A DNA stretch of 38,601 nucleotides from Oscillospiraceae bacterium (lineage in GTDB: Bacteria; Bacillota; Clostridia; Oscillospirales; CAG-272). Positions within the stretch are counted from its first letter, which is position 1, and each line of letters opens with the position of its first letter. A model generated the notes under the pieces. It ran no database searches and was not told the origin of the DNA. It was given only the letters and a program-made list of their open reading frames with translations. The DNA lies in assembly GCA_015064855.1 (NCBI GenBank), contig SVRK01000004.1, forward strand, positions 193,445 through 232,045, read 5' to 3'. Shown here piece after piece: positions 15,652-23,523 of this stretch. The translations under genes and the position numbers were made by a program.

Positions 15652-18270
15652 ATGAAATGGACTTCACTAAATGATTTAAGAGAAAAATATCTCTCTTACT
15701 TTGAAAGCAAGGGACACCTTCGTCTTGGTAGCTTTTCGCTTGTGCCAAACAACGATAAATCTCTTTTGCTTATAAACTCCGGTATGGCACCTATGAAGAA
15801 ATTCTTCACAGGTGAGGTTACACCTCCCTCAAAGAGAGTTACCACCTGCCAAAAATGTATAAGAACACCTGACCTTGAAAGGGTAGGTCACACAGCTCGC
15901 CACGGCACATTCTTTGAAATGCTTGGCAACTTCAGCTTCGGTGACTATTTTAAAGAGGAAGCTATTGAGTTTGCTTGGGAGTTCTTAACCAAAACTCTTG
16001 AAATTGATGCAGATTTGCTTTGGCCATCTATCTATGAAAACGATGAAGAGGCATACGACATTTGGGTAAACAAAATTGGTGTAAACCCAGCGCACGTTGT
16101 CCGTCTTGGCAAGGCTGATAACTTCTGGGAGCACGGCTCAGGCCCTTGTGGTCCTTGCTCCGAAATCTACTTTGACCGTGGAATTAAATACGGCTGTGGC
16201 TCACCCGACTGTAAGCCGGGATGTGATTGCGACAGATATATGGAAATCTGGAACAACGTATTTTCACAGTTCAACAACGACGGACAAGGCAACTATACAG
16301 AGCTTGCACAAAAGAATATTGATACAGGTATGGGACTTGAGCGTCTTGCTTGCGTTATGCAGGGCGTTGACAATATGTTCGAGGTTGACTCTGTTCGTAA
16401 AATCCTTGATACTGTGTGCGAAATTGCAGGTAAAAAGTACGGTGACAATGCCGAAAACGATATCTCTATCCGTGTAATTACAGACCATACAAGAAGCGCA
16501 ATGTTTATGATTTCCGACGGCGTTATTCCTTCAAACGAGGGTCGCGGCTACGTTCTTCGCCGTATCATTCGTCGCGCTTGCCGTCACGGAAAGCTCCTCG
16601 GTATTGAAAGACCTTTCCTAGTTGAGATGTGCGAGGTTGCAATCGGCGAGAGCAAGGATGGCTATCGTGAGCTAGAGGAAAAGGCTGACTACATTAAAAA
16701 GGTGCTCGCACTTGAAGAGGAGCGCTTTGATGCAACTATCGACCAAGGTCTATCCATCCTTGAAAACGTAATAAAGGAAGCAAAAGAAAAGGGCGAAAAA
16801 ATGCTAAATGGCTCTGATGCCTTCAAGCTTTACGACACATTTGGCTTCCCAATAGATTTAACACGTGAAATCGCAGAGGAAAACGGTCTTGAAACCGATA
16901 TGGAAACCTTTGCGTCACTTATGCAGGAGCAAAAGCAAAGAGCAAGAAACGCACGTGCAAATATTAGCGGTTGGCAAGATAAGGAAAAATCATTGGAGCT
17001 TCCAAAAACAGAGTTTAAGGGATATACAACCCTTAACGCAACTGGTAAGGTTATCGCAATAATTGACGAAAATGGCGAAAGCGTTGACTCTGTTTCCGAG
17101 GGTGAGTGCTCAATAGTGCTTGATAAAACCTCGTTCTATGGCGAGGGCGGTGGACAGGTAGGTGACACCGGTGTTCTTTCAAATGAAAATGCTGAAATTG
17201 AAGTAGTTGATACTAAAAAATCAGACGGTGTATATATTCATATGTGTAAAATCACCAGCGGAGCTATAAAGGTTGGCGACACACTTGCTTGTGCGGTTGA
17301 TAAATTAAGACGTAACGCTATTGCAAGAAACCACTCGTCCGTTCATATGCTTCAAGCAGCGCTCCGTGAGGTTCTTGGTACACACGTAGAGCAAGCGGGC
17401 TCATACGTTGATGAAAAAATTGGAAGATTTGACTTTACTCATTTCCAAGCCTTGACAAAGGATGAAATTAAGCGTGTTGAAGCACTTGTGAACGAAGCGA
17501 TTTTGTCAGGAACAACCGTTGAAACTGTCGAAACTGACATCGAAACCGCTCGCAAAAACGGTGCTATGGCTCTCTTTGGCGAAAAGTACGGCAAGGTTGT
17601 TCGTATGGTTAAAATGGGAGATTTCTCAACCGAGCTTTGTGGTGGTACTCATCTTGACAATACAGCTAAAGCCGGTATGTTTAAGATAATTTCCGAAATC
17701 GGTGTTGCTGCCGGTGTTCGTAGAATTGAAGCTACAACAGGTTACGGAGTGCTTTCACTTCTTGAAAACAAGGAAGCTCTTCTTGAAAAAGCAGCTTCGG
17801 AGCTCAAATGTCAAAACGTAAACGATATACCTAAACGTGCGGGCGCAGTAAACGAAGAGGTTAGAAGCCTAAAGCGTGAAATCGAATCACTCAACTCCAA
17901 AATGGCATCATCTCGTGTAAACGACTTGATTTCTTCCGCTAAAAAGGTTGGTGCATTCAACGTAATTACTGCTGACCTTGGCGATATGGGTGCAGACGCA
18001 GTTCGTTCACTTGGTGACGTAATTAAGGACAAGGACGATAGCGCAGTTGCGGTATTTGCAATCCATTCAGGCGAAAAACTAAACTTTATCGCAGTTTGTG
18101 GCAAGGAAGCAGTTAAAAACGGCGCGCACGCAGGCAAAATTCTCGGTGAGGTTAGTGCAGTAACAGGCGGTCGTGGCGGCGGACGTCCGGATAGCGCAAT
18201 GAGTGGCGGTAAGGATATTGCCAAAATTGCTGACGCACTTAGTCTTGTTGAAGTTATACTCGCTAAATAA
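15652..18270 (+). CDS. alaS: alanyl-tRNA synthetase
   Basis: Charges tRNA-Ala with alanine. The 872-residue length is normal. Domains in order: class II catalytic core (about 1-240) with motif 2 region CIRTPDLERVGHTARHGTFFEMLGN and motif 3 GMGLERL; tRNA-recognition helical region; editing domain (about 555-715) with HSSVHML and CGGTHLDNTAKAG, which carry the zinc ligands that clear Ser- or Gly-tRNA-Ala; and a C-terminal DHHA1/C-Ala domain ending SAMSGGKDIAKIADAL. The ATG at 15652 follows GAGGT. Monocistronic; its end is marked by a strong terminator about 95 bases on. Confidence 0.98.
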   Translation: MKWTSLNDLREKYLSYFESKGHLRLGSFSLVPNNDKSLLLINSGMAPMKKFFTGEVTPPSKRVTTCQKCIRTPDLERVGHTARHGTFFEMLGNFSFGDYFKEEAIEFAWEFLTKTLEIDADLLWPSIYENDEEAYDIWVNKIGVNPAHVVRLGKADNFWEHGSGPCGPCSEIYFDRGIKYGCGSPDCKPGCDCDRYMEIWNNVFSQFNNDGQGNYTELAQKNIDTGMGLERLACVMQGVDNMFEVDSVRKILDTVCEIAGKKYGDNAENDISIRVITDHTRSAMFMISDGVIPSNEGRGYVLRRIIRRACRHGKLLGIERPFLVEMCEVAIGESKDGYRELEEKADYIKKVLALEEERFDATIDQGLSILENVIKEAKEKGEKMLNGSDAFKLYDTFGFPIDLTREIAEENGLETDMETFASLMQEQKQRARNARANISGWQDKEKSLELPKTEFKGYTTLNATGKVIAIIDENGESVDSVSEGECSIVLDKTSFYGEGGGQVGDTGVLSNENAEIEVVDTKKSDGVYIHMCKITSGAIKVGDTLACAVDKLRRNAIARNHSSVHMLQAALREVLGTHVEQAGSYVDEKIGRFDFTHFQALTKDEIKRVEALVNEAILSGTTVETVETDIETARKNGAMALFGEKYGKVVRMVKMGDFSTELCGGTHLDNTAKAGMFKIISEIGVAAGVRRIEATTGYGVLSLLENKEALLEKAASELKCQNVNDIPKRAGAVNEEVRSLKREIESLNSKMASSRVNDLISSAKKVGAFNVITADLGDMGADAVRSLGDVIKDKDDSAVAVFAIHSGEKLNFIAVCGKEAVKNGAHAGKILGEVSAVTGGRGGGRPDSAMSGGKDIAKIADALSLVEVILAK

Positions 18271-18363
18271 TGTCAGCGCGTAAGGGCGCAATAGCAGGCA
18301 TAGAACGAAAAGCACGATGCAGGGAAGAGCTCTTCTCTCGTTGGCTTTTGTAAACAATAGGTA

Positions 18364-18396
18364 GAAAACACGCTTTTTGCGTGTTTTCTTTTTTTG
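18364..18396 (+). terminator. terminator of alaS
   Basis: GAAAACACGC (18364-18373) and GCGTGTTTTC (18379-18388) pair around TTTTT and are followed by seven or more T residues. Confidence 0.9.
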
Positions 18397-18400
18397 TGCT

Positions 18401-18486
18401 TTTCTAAACACGACCAAGGGCTCTACCGTACAAAGTACGGCTACGTTCCCTTGTTCGCGCTTTCTATACCCACTCTTGTCCCTCTG
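18401..18486. repeat. dispersed repeat family A, copy 2
   Basis: Core CTCTACCGTACAAAGTACGG with flanks CTAAACACGACC and TTGTTCGCGC, ending CTCTTGTCCCTC as in copy 1. It directly follows the alaS terminator. Confidence 0.65.
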
Positions 18487-18502
18487 AATGAGGAAACGAA
18501 AA

Positions 18503-18535
18503 ACGCACGGAAAGCTCCGTGCATTTTTTATTGTT
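18503..18535. terminator. terminator of the RHH gene (usable in both directions)
   Basis: GCACGGA and TCCGTGC around AAGC, with A- and T-runs on the two sides. It abuts the stop of the leftward RHH gene. Confidence 0.75.
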
Positions 18536-18713
18536 CTTTTGGAGGGAATTCTATTTCTCCCTCGTCCTTTTCAAAATCCTTTATTGCTTGTCTTATTAGA
18601 AACAAAATCTCACCATTTGCGCTTCTGCCATAATATTTTGAAATGTAGTGCAGCTTGTAGTGCAATTCCGGGTCAATCTCTATTCCTAAATGCTTATTAT
18701 TTTTATTTCTCAT
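18528..18713 (-). CDS. ribbon-helix-helix (CopG/Arc-type) DNA-binding protein
   Basis: A 61-residue protein. The segment HLGIEIDPELHYKLHYISKYYGRSANGEILFLIRQAIKDFE fits the RHH fold: a beta-strand (GIEIDPEL), helix 1 (YKLHYISKYYG), turn with RSANGEI, and helix 2. The C-terminus is acidic. Small stand-alone RHH proteins are usually autorepressors or antitoxins. The ATG at 18713 has GAGGA upstream. It is divergent from the SLOG-like gene, with TAAGTATA half-sites and a perfect palindrome in the shared 106-base gap, so it probably represses one or both genes. No toxin gene is recognisable next to it. Confidence 0.85.
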   Translation of the reverse strand: MRNKNNKHLGIEIDPELHYKLHYISKYYGRSANGEILFLIRQAIKDFEKDEGEIEFPPKEQ

Positions 18714-18737
18714 AAAATCCTCACAAAAATCTTAATT

Positions 18738-18753
18738 TAAGTATATTTTAAGT
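18738..18753. promoter_or_regulatory. secondary operator half-sites (TAAGTATA ... TAAGT)
   Basis: TAAGTATA at 18738-18745 and TAAGTTA from 18749, 11 bases apart (one helical turn), in direct orientation. They match the half-site of the palindrome at 18778-18798 and lie near the -35 position of the SLOG-like gene's promoter. Confidence 0.45.
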
Positions 18754-18761
18754 TAGTTTTG

Positions 18762-18770
18762 TGATATAAT
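18762..18770 (+). promoter_or_regulatory. extended -10 promoter of the SLOG-like gene
   Basis: TGATATAAT at 18762-18770 is a consensus extended -10 element. The -35 region at the right distance (TATATT, 18742-18747) is poor, which fits an extended -10 promoter. The predicted start near 18777 touches the palindrome. Confidence 0.6.
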
Positions 18771-18777
18771 GTTGTCA

Positions 18778-18798
18778 GTATACTTAAAATAAGTATAC
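18778..18798. promoter_or_regulatory. RHH operator candidate: perfect palindrome
   Basis: GTATACTTA, AAA, TAAGTATAC: perfect 9-base arms located exactly at the predicted start of the SLOG-like transcript. Half-sites TATACTTA/TAAGTATA recur upstream. Binding here would block transcription of the SLOG-like gene. Confidence 0.65.
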
Positions 18799-18819
18799 AA
18801 AAATGTTAAGGAGGATTTT

Positions 18820-19245
18820 ATGAACTGTGTTTTTTGGGGGCATAGAAGTGTAACTAGTATAGCAAAATCGGAATTAAAGGCTGAAATAATTAAATTGAAA
18901 AGCAGTGGTGCAGATTGCTTTTATGTAGGTAATAATGGGAACTTTGATTTTTTAGTTCAGTCTGTACTATGTGAAATCGAAGAAGATGGGGACAATATAA
19001 AATACGAAATAGTGCTTTCATACATAGGAGAAAAGCCGTTGTGTAGCAAAATAAAAAATACTCTTTTTCCAAGCGGGCAAGAAACCGCTTTGCCCAGATA
19101 CGCGATTTCCAAAAGGAATGAATGGTTGCTCGAGCAAGCGGATGTAATGATTGTGTATTTAAATAATAAAATATCGAACACCTATAAATACGTTAGAAGG
19201 GCGGAGAAAAAAGGCATAAGAATAATTAATTTGGCGGAAAAATAA
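18820..19245 (+). CDS. SLOG-superfamily (DUF1273/YspA-like) nucleotide-binding protein
   Basis: A 141-residue Rossmann-like protein of unknown function. Motifs of the family are visible: FWGHRSV at 5-11, FYVGNNGNFD at 34-43, and AISKRNEWLLEQADVMIVYL at about 97-116. SLOG proteins are proposed to bind nucleotides or nucleotide-derived ligands, some as enzymes (LOG, DprA-like), others as sensors in conflict systems. In related proteins I recall a Gly-Gly-Ala phosphate-loop near the C-terminus; here that position reads SNTYKY, so ligand binding may differ. The ATG has AAGGAGG eight bases upstream. It is divergent from, and probably repressed by, the RHH gene. AT-rich and short, this pair could be an accessory insertion between alaS and the decarboxylase operon. 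Confidence 0.75.
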   Translation: MNCVFWGHRSVTSIAKSELKAEIIKLKSSGADCFYVGNNGNFDFLVQSVLCEIEEDGDNIKYEIVLSYIGEKPLCSKIKNTLFPSGQETALPRYAISKRNEWLLEQADVMIVYLNNKISNTYKYVRRAEKKGIRIINLAEK

Positions 19246-19247
19246 AA

Positions 19248-19273
19248 ATGCACGGAAAAACCCGTGCTTTTTT
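19248..19273 (+). terminator. terminator of the SLOG-like gene
   Basis: GCACGG and CCGTGC pair around AAAAAC and are followed by six T residues. The stem resembles the RHH-gene terminator at 18503-18535. Confidence 0.8.
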
Positions 19274-19319
19274 GATGAAATTCACCGCTTTTCAATTTAT
19301 CGGGGTTTCAAAACGGTAT

Positions 19320-19348
19320 TTTTGTAGGGGAGGGGCTTGCCCCTCCCG
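19320..19348. repeat. dispersed repeat family B, copy 3 (hairpin form)
   Basis: TTTGTAGGGG start as in the other copies, followed by a perfect GGGAGGGGC-TT-GCCCCTCCC hairpin. It lies in the 308-base gene-free gap between the SLOG-like gene and the decarboxylase operon. Confidence 0.6.
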
Positions 19349-19454
19349 TGTTTTCAAACGAAACAAATATTATATTCATTTGATTTGGCTTTGTCAAAAA
19401 CAAGGTGCGTTTGATTACAATTACAAATTTTTTACATTATTATATAATAAAGCC

Positions 19455-19483
19455 TTTACATTTTTGGTAAAATATGATACAAT
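19455..19483 (+). promoter_or_regulatory. promoter of the decarboxylase operon
   Basis: TTTACA (19455-19460) and TACAAT (19478-19483), 17 bases apart, with an extended TG. A TTTTGGTAA motif occupies the spacer. Confidence 0.65.
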
Positions 19484-19507
19484 AAGGTAAAATGGGTAAG
19501 AATGGGG

Positions 19508-19534
19508 TTTTGGTAAAAAACACGCTTACCAAAA
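19508..19534. promoter_or_regulatory. inverted repeat TTTTGGTAA / TTACCAAAA before the decarboxylase operon
   Basis: Perfect 9-base arms with a 9-base spacer, just upstream of the oadG ribosome site. A third copy of TTTTGGTAA is at 19462-19470 inside the promoter. It may be an operator or a 5' UTR hairpin. Confidence 0.5.
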
Positions 19535-19553
19535 AACAAAAAGGAGTGAAAAA

Positions 19554-19886
19554 ATGGGCAATTCATTGTTTTTGTTTGCAGGCGTGAGCTCTGAGGATTT
19601 AATCTATGCATTGATAGTTTGTCTTATCGGTATATCGGTTGTTTTCTTCGGTCTTGCTTGCATTATCGGTCTTGTTGAGCTTATGACGTTTATCTGTAAC
19701 AAGATTCTCGAAAAGGGTGACAAGAAAAAAGAAAGCGCACCGGCAGTATCAACACAAAGTGCACCGGTGATAGCAACGGCTATTGAAAACCGCGCAGAAA
19801 TTTTAGCGGCAGTTTGCGCAGCAGTTGCTGAAGAAGAGGGTACGGACATTTCCGCTATCCGCGTTATCTCATTTAAAAAGGTATAA
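19554..19886 (+). CDS. oadG: sodium-pumping decarboxylase gamma subunit (OadG family)
   Basis: Small membrane subunit that holds the sodium-pumping decarboxylase complex together. The 110-residue protein has one N-terminal membrane helix (about 16-45, YALIVCLIGISVVFFGLACIIGLVELM), a charged linker (LEKGDKKKESAP) and a C-terminal alanine-rich segment ending IRVISFKKV, as in OadG/MmdD proteins. The ATG has AAAGGAG upstream. First of four genes in the order gamma, biotin carrier, beta, alpha, with gaps of 21, 20 and 57 bases. Confidence 0.88.
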   Translation: MGNSLFLFAGVSSEDLIYALIVCLIGISVVFFGLACIIGLVELMTFICNKILEKGDKKKESAPAVSTQSAPVIATAIENRAEILAAVCAAVAEEEGTDISAIRVISFKKV

Positions 19887-19907
19887 TTTGAAAGGAAATA
19901 TATAAAA

Positions 19908-20264
19908 ATGAAAGCTTATAAGGTTAATGTTAACGGAAATGTTTATGAAATCACACTAGAGGTAATTGATAAGGCTGATATTAAGGCTCCAGTAGCGGCT
20001 CCTGCTCCTGCAGCGGCTCCGGCACCAGCGGCAGCTCCCGCTCCTGCAGGCGCACAAACAATCTCAGCTCCAATGCCTGGTACAATTTTGAAGGTTAACG
20101 TTTCAAACGGTCAAGCGGTTAAGAAGGGCGACGTTCTTATGGTCCTCGAGGCTATGAAGATGGAAAACGAAATTTTGGCACCGGCTGATGCAACCGTATC
20201 TTCTGTAAACGTAGCACAAGGCGCAAGCGTTGAAGCTGGAACAGTACTTTGCACTCTTAACTAA
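19908..20264 (+). CDS. biotin carboxyl carrier protein of the decarboxylase
   Basis: A 118-residue biotinyl carrier. Residues 1-27 form a short beta-rich start ([19 protein letters not shown]), 30-47 an Ala-Pro hinge, and 50-118 the biotinyl domain with the EAMKM motif whose lysine carries biotin. It shuttles CO2 from the alpha-subunit carboxyltransferase to the membrane beta subunit. In many oxaloacetate decarboxylases this domain is fused to the alpha subunit; here it is separate, as in methylmalonyl-CoA and glutaconyl-CoA decarboxylases. Confidence 0.95.
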   Translation: MKAYKVNVNGNVYEITLEVIDKADIKAPVAAPAPAAAPAPAAAPAPAGAQTISAPMPGTILKVNVSNGQAVKKGDVLMVLEAMKMENEILAPADATVSSVNVAQGASVEAGTVLCTLN

Positions 20265-20284
20265 TTTTAGGAGGCTTGTCATTT

Positions 20285-21730
20285 ATGGAAATGCTAAAAG
20301 AAACAGGCGCGGCGTTTCTAGAGTTTTTAAAGGGTACAGGTATAGGTAACTATATTACAGGTAAGACAGGCTGGCTAAGTATTGTTATGATACTTATTGC
20401 TTGCTTACTTTGTTACCTTGCCATTGCTAAAAAATTCGAGCCGTTGCTCCTTTTACCTATCGCAGTAGGTATGCTACTTACAAATCTCCCGGGTGCGGGT
20501 GTATTCCACGAGGAGTTTTTTGCCGGCGGACATATCCAATGGGATTTAATTTTCGGTGGAGATGTTACAAATGAAATTATTGCTAATATAGCAAATGATA
20601 TGTCAGTGTTTGGCAAAGAAGTGTTAGATCTATTTAAAGATATTGATTACGGCAAAGCTGACACTCTTGCTGAAAAGATTGAGGTTTTGATAAAAGCGGG
20701 ACACGCAGAAGAGCTTGTTGCATACCTTGAAAGCAACAACATCTTTGCAGAAGCTCCTGTTCTTCAATCACTATATAATAATTTAGGCGAATCATTTAGT
20801 GTTGGTCTTGTTGACATACTATATCTCGGTGTTAAATTCCAAATCTATCCATGCTTAATATTTATCGGTGTTGGCGCAATGACAGACTTTGGTCCACTTG
20901 TTGCAAATCCAAAGAGCTTGCTCCTCGGTGCTGCTGCCCAAATCGGTATTTTTGCAACATTCCTTGGCGCAATTCTTCTTGGCTTTACAGGTCCGGAGGC
21001 TGGCTCAATCGGTATTATCGGTGGTGCTGACGGCCCAACAGCAATCTTTGTTACATCTAAGCTTGCTCCTCACCTTCTTGGCCCAATCGCGGTTGCGGCT
21101 TACTCATATATGGCGCTTGTTCCGGTTATCCAACCGCCTATTATGAAGCTTCTAACCACAAAGAAGGAAAGAATGATCAGAATGGATTCACTCCGTCCTG
21201 TTTCAAAGAAAACAAAGATTATATTCCCACTTGTAATTATGATATTCTGTGCGTTCTTAGTTCCGGATGCTGCACAGCTTATCGGATGCTTAATGCTTGG
21301 TAACTTGCTCCGTGAATGTGGAGTAACAGAGCGTCTATCAAAGACAGTACAAAACGAGCTTATGAATATAGTAACTATATTCCTTGGTATTTCAGTTGGT
21401 GCAACCGCGACAGCGGCAACGTTCCTTTCATGGGGAACAATCAAGATTATCGTTCTTGGCGTAACAGCTTTTGCAGTAGCTACCGCAAGTGGAGTTCTTA
21501 TTGCAAAGCTTATGAACCTCTTCTTGCCAAAGGGCAAAAAGATCAACCCACTTATTGGTTCTGCAGGTGTTTCCGCTGTACCTATGGCGGCGCGTGTATC
21601 ACAAAAGGTTGGTCAAGAGGCGGACCCTGGCAACTTCCTACTTATGCATGCTATGGGACCAAACGTTGCGGGCGTTATCGGCTCTGCAATTGCGGCGGGC
21701 GTGCTTATTAAACTCGCAGGAACATTCTAA
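20285..21730 (+). CDS. oadB: sodium-pumping decarboxylase beta subunit (OadB/GcdB/MmdB family)
   Basis: Membrane subunit that decarboxylates carboxybiotin and exports sodium. Family motifs: [31 protein letters not shown] near 195-225 and [24 protein letters not shown] near 240-264, the latter containing the essential aspartate. About ten membrane segments. The start is the ATG at 20285, ten bases after AGGAGG; a TTG at 20276 is too close to the ribosome site. At 481 residues it is longer than the usual 375-435. A soluble, mostly acidic stretch of about 85 residues (about 78-165) lies between the first hydrophobic block and the GLVDILYLG segment. Confidence 0.95.
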   Translation: MEMLKETGAAFLEFLKGTGIGNYITGKTGWLSIVMILIACLLCYLAIAKKFEPLLLLPIAVGMLLTNLPGAGVFHEEFFAGGHIQWDLIFGGDVTNEIIANIANDMSVFGKEVLDLFKDIDYGKADTLAEKIEVLIKAGHAEELVAYLESNNIFAEAPVLQSLYNNLGESFSVGLVDILYLGVKFQIYPCLIFIGVGAMTDFGPLVANPKSLLLGAAAQIGIFATFLGAILLGFTGPEAGSIGIIGGADGPTAIFVTSKLAPHLLGPIAVAAYSYMALVPVIQPPIMKLLTTKKERMIRMDSLRPVSKKTKIIFPLVIMIFCAFLVPDAAQLIGCLMLGNLLRECGVTERLSKTVQNELMNIVTIFLGISVGATATAATFLSWGTIKIIVLGVTAFAVATASGVLIAKLMNLFLPKGKKINPLIGSAGVSAVPMAARVSQKVGQEADPGNFLLMHAMGPNVAGVIGSAIAAGVLIKLAGTF

Positions 21731-21741
21731 AATTTAGGCGC

Positions 21742-21764
21742 TCCGTGGGCATAAAGTCCACGGA
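21742..21764 (+). other. intercistronic hairpin between beta and alpha subunit genes
   Basis: TCCGTGG and CCACGGA pair around a 9-base loop, 24 bases before the alpha-subunit start. It has no T-run, so mRNA processing or stability is more likely than termination. Confidence 0.5.
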
Positions 21765-21787
21765 CGACCTTAACGAAAGAGGAAAAA

Positions 21788-23185
21788 ATGGCTAAAAAAG
21801 TTTTAATTACAGATACAATACTACGCGATGCGCATCAATCTCAAGCTGCTACAAGAATGAGAATTGAGGATATGCTCCCTGCTTGTAAGGCTCTTGACGA
21901 GGCTGGATACTGGTCACTTGAGTGCTGGGGTGGAGCAACGTTTGACTCCTGTATGCGTTTCCTTGGCGAGGACCCATGGGAAAGACTTCGTGCACTTCGT
22001 CGCGCATTGCCAAATACAAGACTTCAAATGCTTCTTCGCGGTCAAAACTTGCTTGGTTACAAGCACTATGCTGACGACGTGGTTGAAGAATTTGTTAAAA
22101 AATCAATCGAAAACGGTATCAATGTTGTTCGTATTTTCGATGCGCTTAATGACGTAAGAAACATTGAAGCCGCTATGAAGGCTACAAAGAAATACGGCGG
22201 ACACGTTGAAGCGGCTATTTCTTATACAGAAAGCCCTGTTCACAATCTTGAATATTTTGTAAATCTTGCAAAAGAGCTTGAAAACAGAGGTGCTGACACA
22301 ATTTGTATTAAGGATATGGCAAACCTCTTGCTTCCTTATGATGCTTTCGAGCTTGTTACAGCACTTAAAAAGGAAATTAAGGTTCCGATTCACCTTCATA
22401 CTCATAACACAACCGGTACAGGTGATATGACATACTTAATGGCAATTCAAGCGGGTGTTGATATTATCGACACTGCCTTGTCGCCTCTTGCTAATGGTAC
22501 ATCACAGCCTTCAACTGAGGCTATGGTTGCTACCTTGAAGGGTACTGAGTATGACACAGGAATCGACCTTGGCAAGCTTTCCGACGCAGCTGCTCACTTC
22601 CGTGAGGTTGCAAAGAAGCTAAAAGAGCAAGGCTCGCTTGACCCGAAGGTATTAAACGTTGACCCAAATACACTTCTTTATCAAGTTCCTGGCGGTATGC
22701 TTTCAAACCTTATCTCACAATTAAAGCAAGCTAAGGCAGAGGACAAATACTACGAGGTTCTTGCCGAGGTTCCGAGAGTAAGAAAGGACTTTGGTTACCC
22801 ACCACTTGTAACACCTACAAGCCAAATTGTTGGTACACAGGCTGTGTTTAATGTGCTTATGGGCGAACGCTACAAGATGGTAACAAAGGAATCAAAGGGA
22901 CTTTTGAAGGGCGAATACGGTAAGGTTCCGGGCGAGGTTAATGAAGAGGTTAGACGTAAGGCAATTGGTGATGACCAAATCATCGAGTGTCGTCCTGCAG
23001 ACCTTATCGCTCCCGAGCTTGATAAGTATAGAGAAGAGGCAAAGGACCTAGCAAAATGCGACGAGGATGTATTATCATACGCACTCTTCCCACAGGTTGC
23101 AACAAAGTTTCTCTCTGAAAGAAACAAGCCAAAGGAAGACCCAAATGCAGTTAGAGAGCTCTTCGTTGAGGACCTTGGAAAATAA
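21788..23185 (+). CDS. oadA: oxaloacetate decarboxylase alpha subunit (carboxyltransferase)
   Basis: Transfers the carboxyl group of oxaloacetate to biotin, giving pyruvate. The 465-residue protein has the pyruvate-carboxylase-type TIM barrel: DTILRDAHQSQAATRM (metal aspartate and substrate contacts) at about 8-23, LLRGQNLLGY, the carboxylated-lysine motif ICIKDMANLL near 175, the metal-binding HTHNTTGTG, and then the PYC_OADA conserved domain ending near 430. It has no C-terminal biotin domain; that function is the separate carrier at 19908. Oxaloacetate is the likely substrate because methylmalonyl-CoA and glutaconyl-CoA enzymes use an unrelated alpha subunit. Confidence 0.93.
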   Translation: MAKKVLITDTILRDAHQSQAATRMRIEDMLPACKALDEAGYWSLECWGGATFDSCMRFLGEDPWERLRALRRALPNTRLQMLLRGQNLLGYKHYADDVVEEFVKKSIENGINVVRIFDALNDVRNIEAAMKATKKYGGHVEAAISYTESPVHNLEYFVNLAKELENRGADTICIKDMANLLLPYDAFELVTALKKEIKVPIHLHTHNTTGTGDMTYLMAIQAGVDIIDTALSPLANGTSQPSTEAMVATLKGTEYDTGIDLGKLSDAAAHFREVAKKLKEQGSLDPKVLNVDPNTLLYQVPGGMLSNLISQLKQAKAEDKYYEVLAEVPRVRKDFGYPPLVTPTSQIVGTQAVFNVLMGERYKMVTKESKGLLKGEYGKVPGEVNEEVRRKAIGDDQIIECRPADLIAPELDKYREEAKDLAKCDEDVLSYALFPQVATKFLSERNKPKEDPNAVRELFVEDLGK

Positions 23186-23251
23186 AAGGGCTGCTGCAAC
23201 GGCGCAGAACAAAATAGACTCGATAAACATAATATTTATATAACAATAAGG

Positions 23252-23290
23252 TTGAAAGCTTGCAAATTTTTGCAAGCTTTCTTCTTTTAA
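23252..23290 (+). terminator. terminator of the decarboxylase operon
   Basis: GAAAGCTTGCAAA (23254-23266) and TTTGCAAGCTTTC (23269-23281) form a 13-base-pair stem followed by TTCTTTTA. Confidence 0.85.
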
Positions 23291-23292
23291 TG

Positions 23293-23380
23293 TCTATTTT
23301 TAAGCGCGACCGCTCGCACTGCCGTACAAAGTACGCCGACGGCTTCGCGCTCACGCTTTCTGCGTCCGTTTCGCTAGCCC
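23293..23380. repeat. dispersed repeat family A, copy 3
   Basis: AAGCGCGACC, then CTGCCGTACAAAGTACGCCGACG, then TTCGCGC, directly after the operon terminator. This copy has a different 3' end from copies 1 and 2. Confidence 0.65.
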
Positions 23381-23386
23381 AAATTA

Positions 23387-23417
23387 AGAAAAGACACCTG
23401 ATTGGGTGTCTTTTTTA
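23387..23417. terminator. additional terminator hairpin
   Basis: AAAAGACACC pairs with GGTGTCTTTT and six T residues follow on the plus strand. No gene ends directly upstream apart from the repeat, so it is a backup for the decarboxylase operon or part of the repeat unit. Confidence 0.6.
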
Positions 23418-23440
23418 CGTAATTAGCCTCCTTTGGAAAG

Positions 23441-23504
23441 GGTTATTCCCCTGCGAGGGGAAATGTCGCAAAGCGACAAAAGGGTTGCCGCCTCGGCGAG
23501 AGGG
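23441..23504. repeat. dispersed repeat family C, copy 1
   Basis: CCCTGCGAGGGGAAATGTCG followed by CAAAGCGACAAAAGGGTTG. It matches the minus strand of 33248-33312 over about 45 bases with few differences. Contains two small hairpins (CCCCTGCGAGGGG and TCGCAAAGCGA). Confidence 0.65.
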
Positions 23505-23523
23505 GTCAGCTCATAGAGGGATT

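Noticed and set aside
15480..15674. Short plus-strand open frame upstream of alaS
   Set aside because: It covers the divergent promoter region, overlaps the alaS start out of frame and has no ribosome site or recognisable product.
18528..19245. Toxin-antitoxin call for the RHH and SLOG-like pair
   Set aside because: The genes are divergent rather than in the usual antitoxin-toxin operon, and the SLOG-like protein has no known toxin motif; kept only as a regulated pair.
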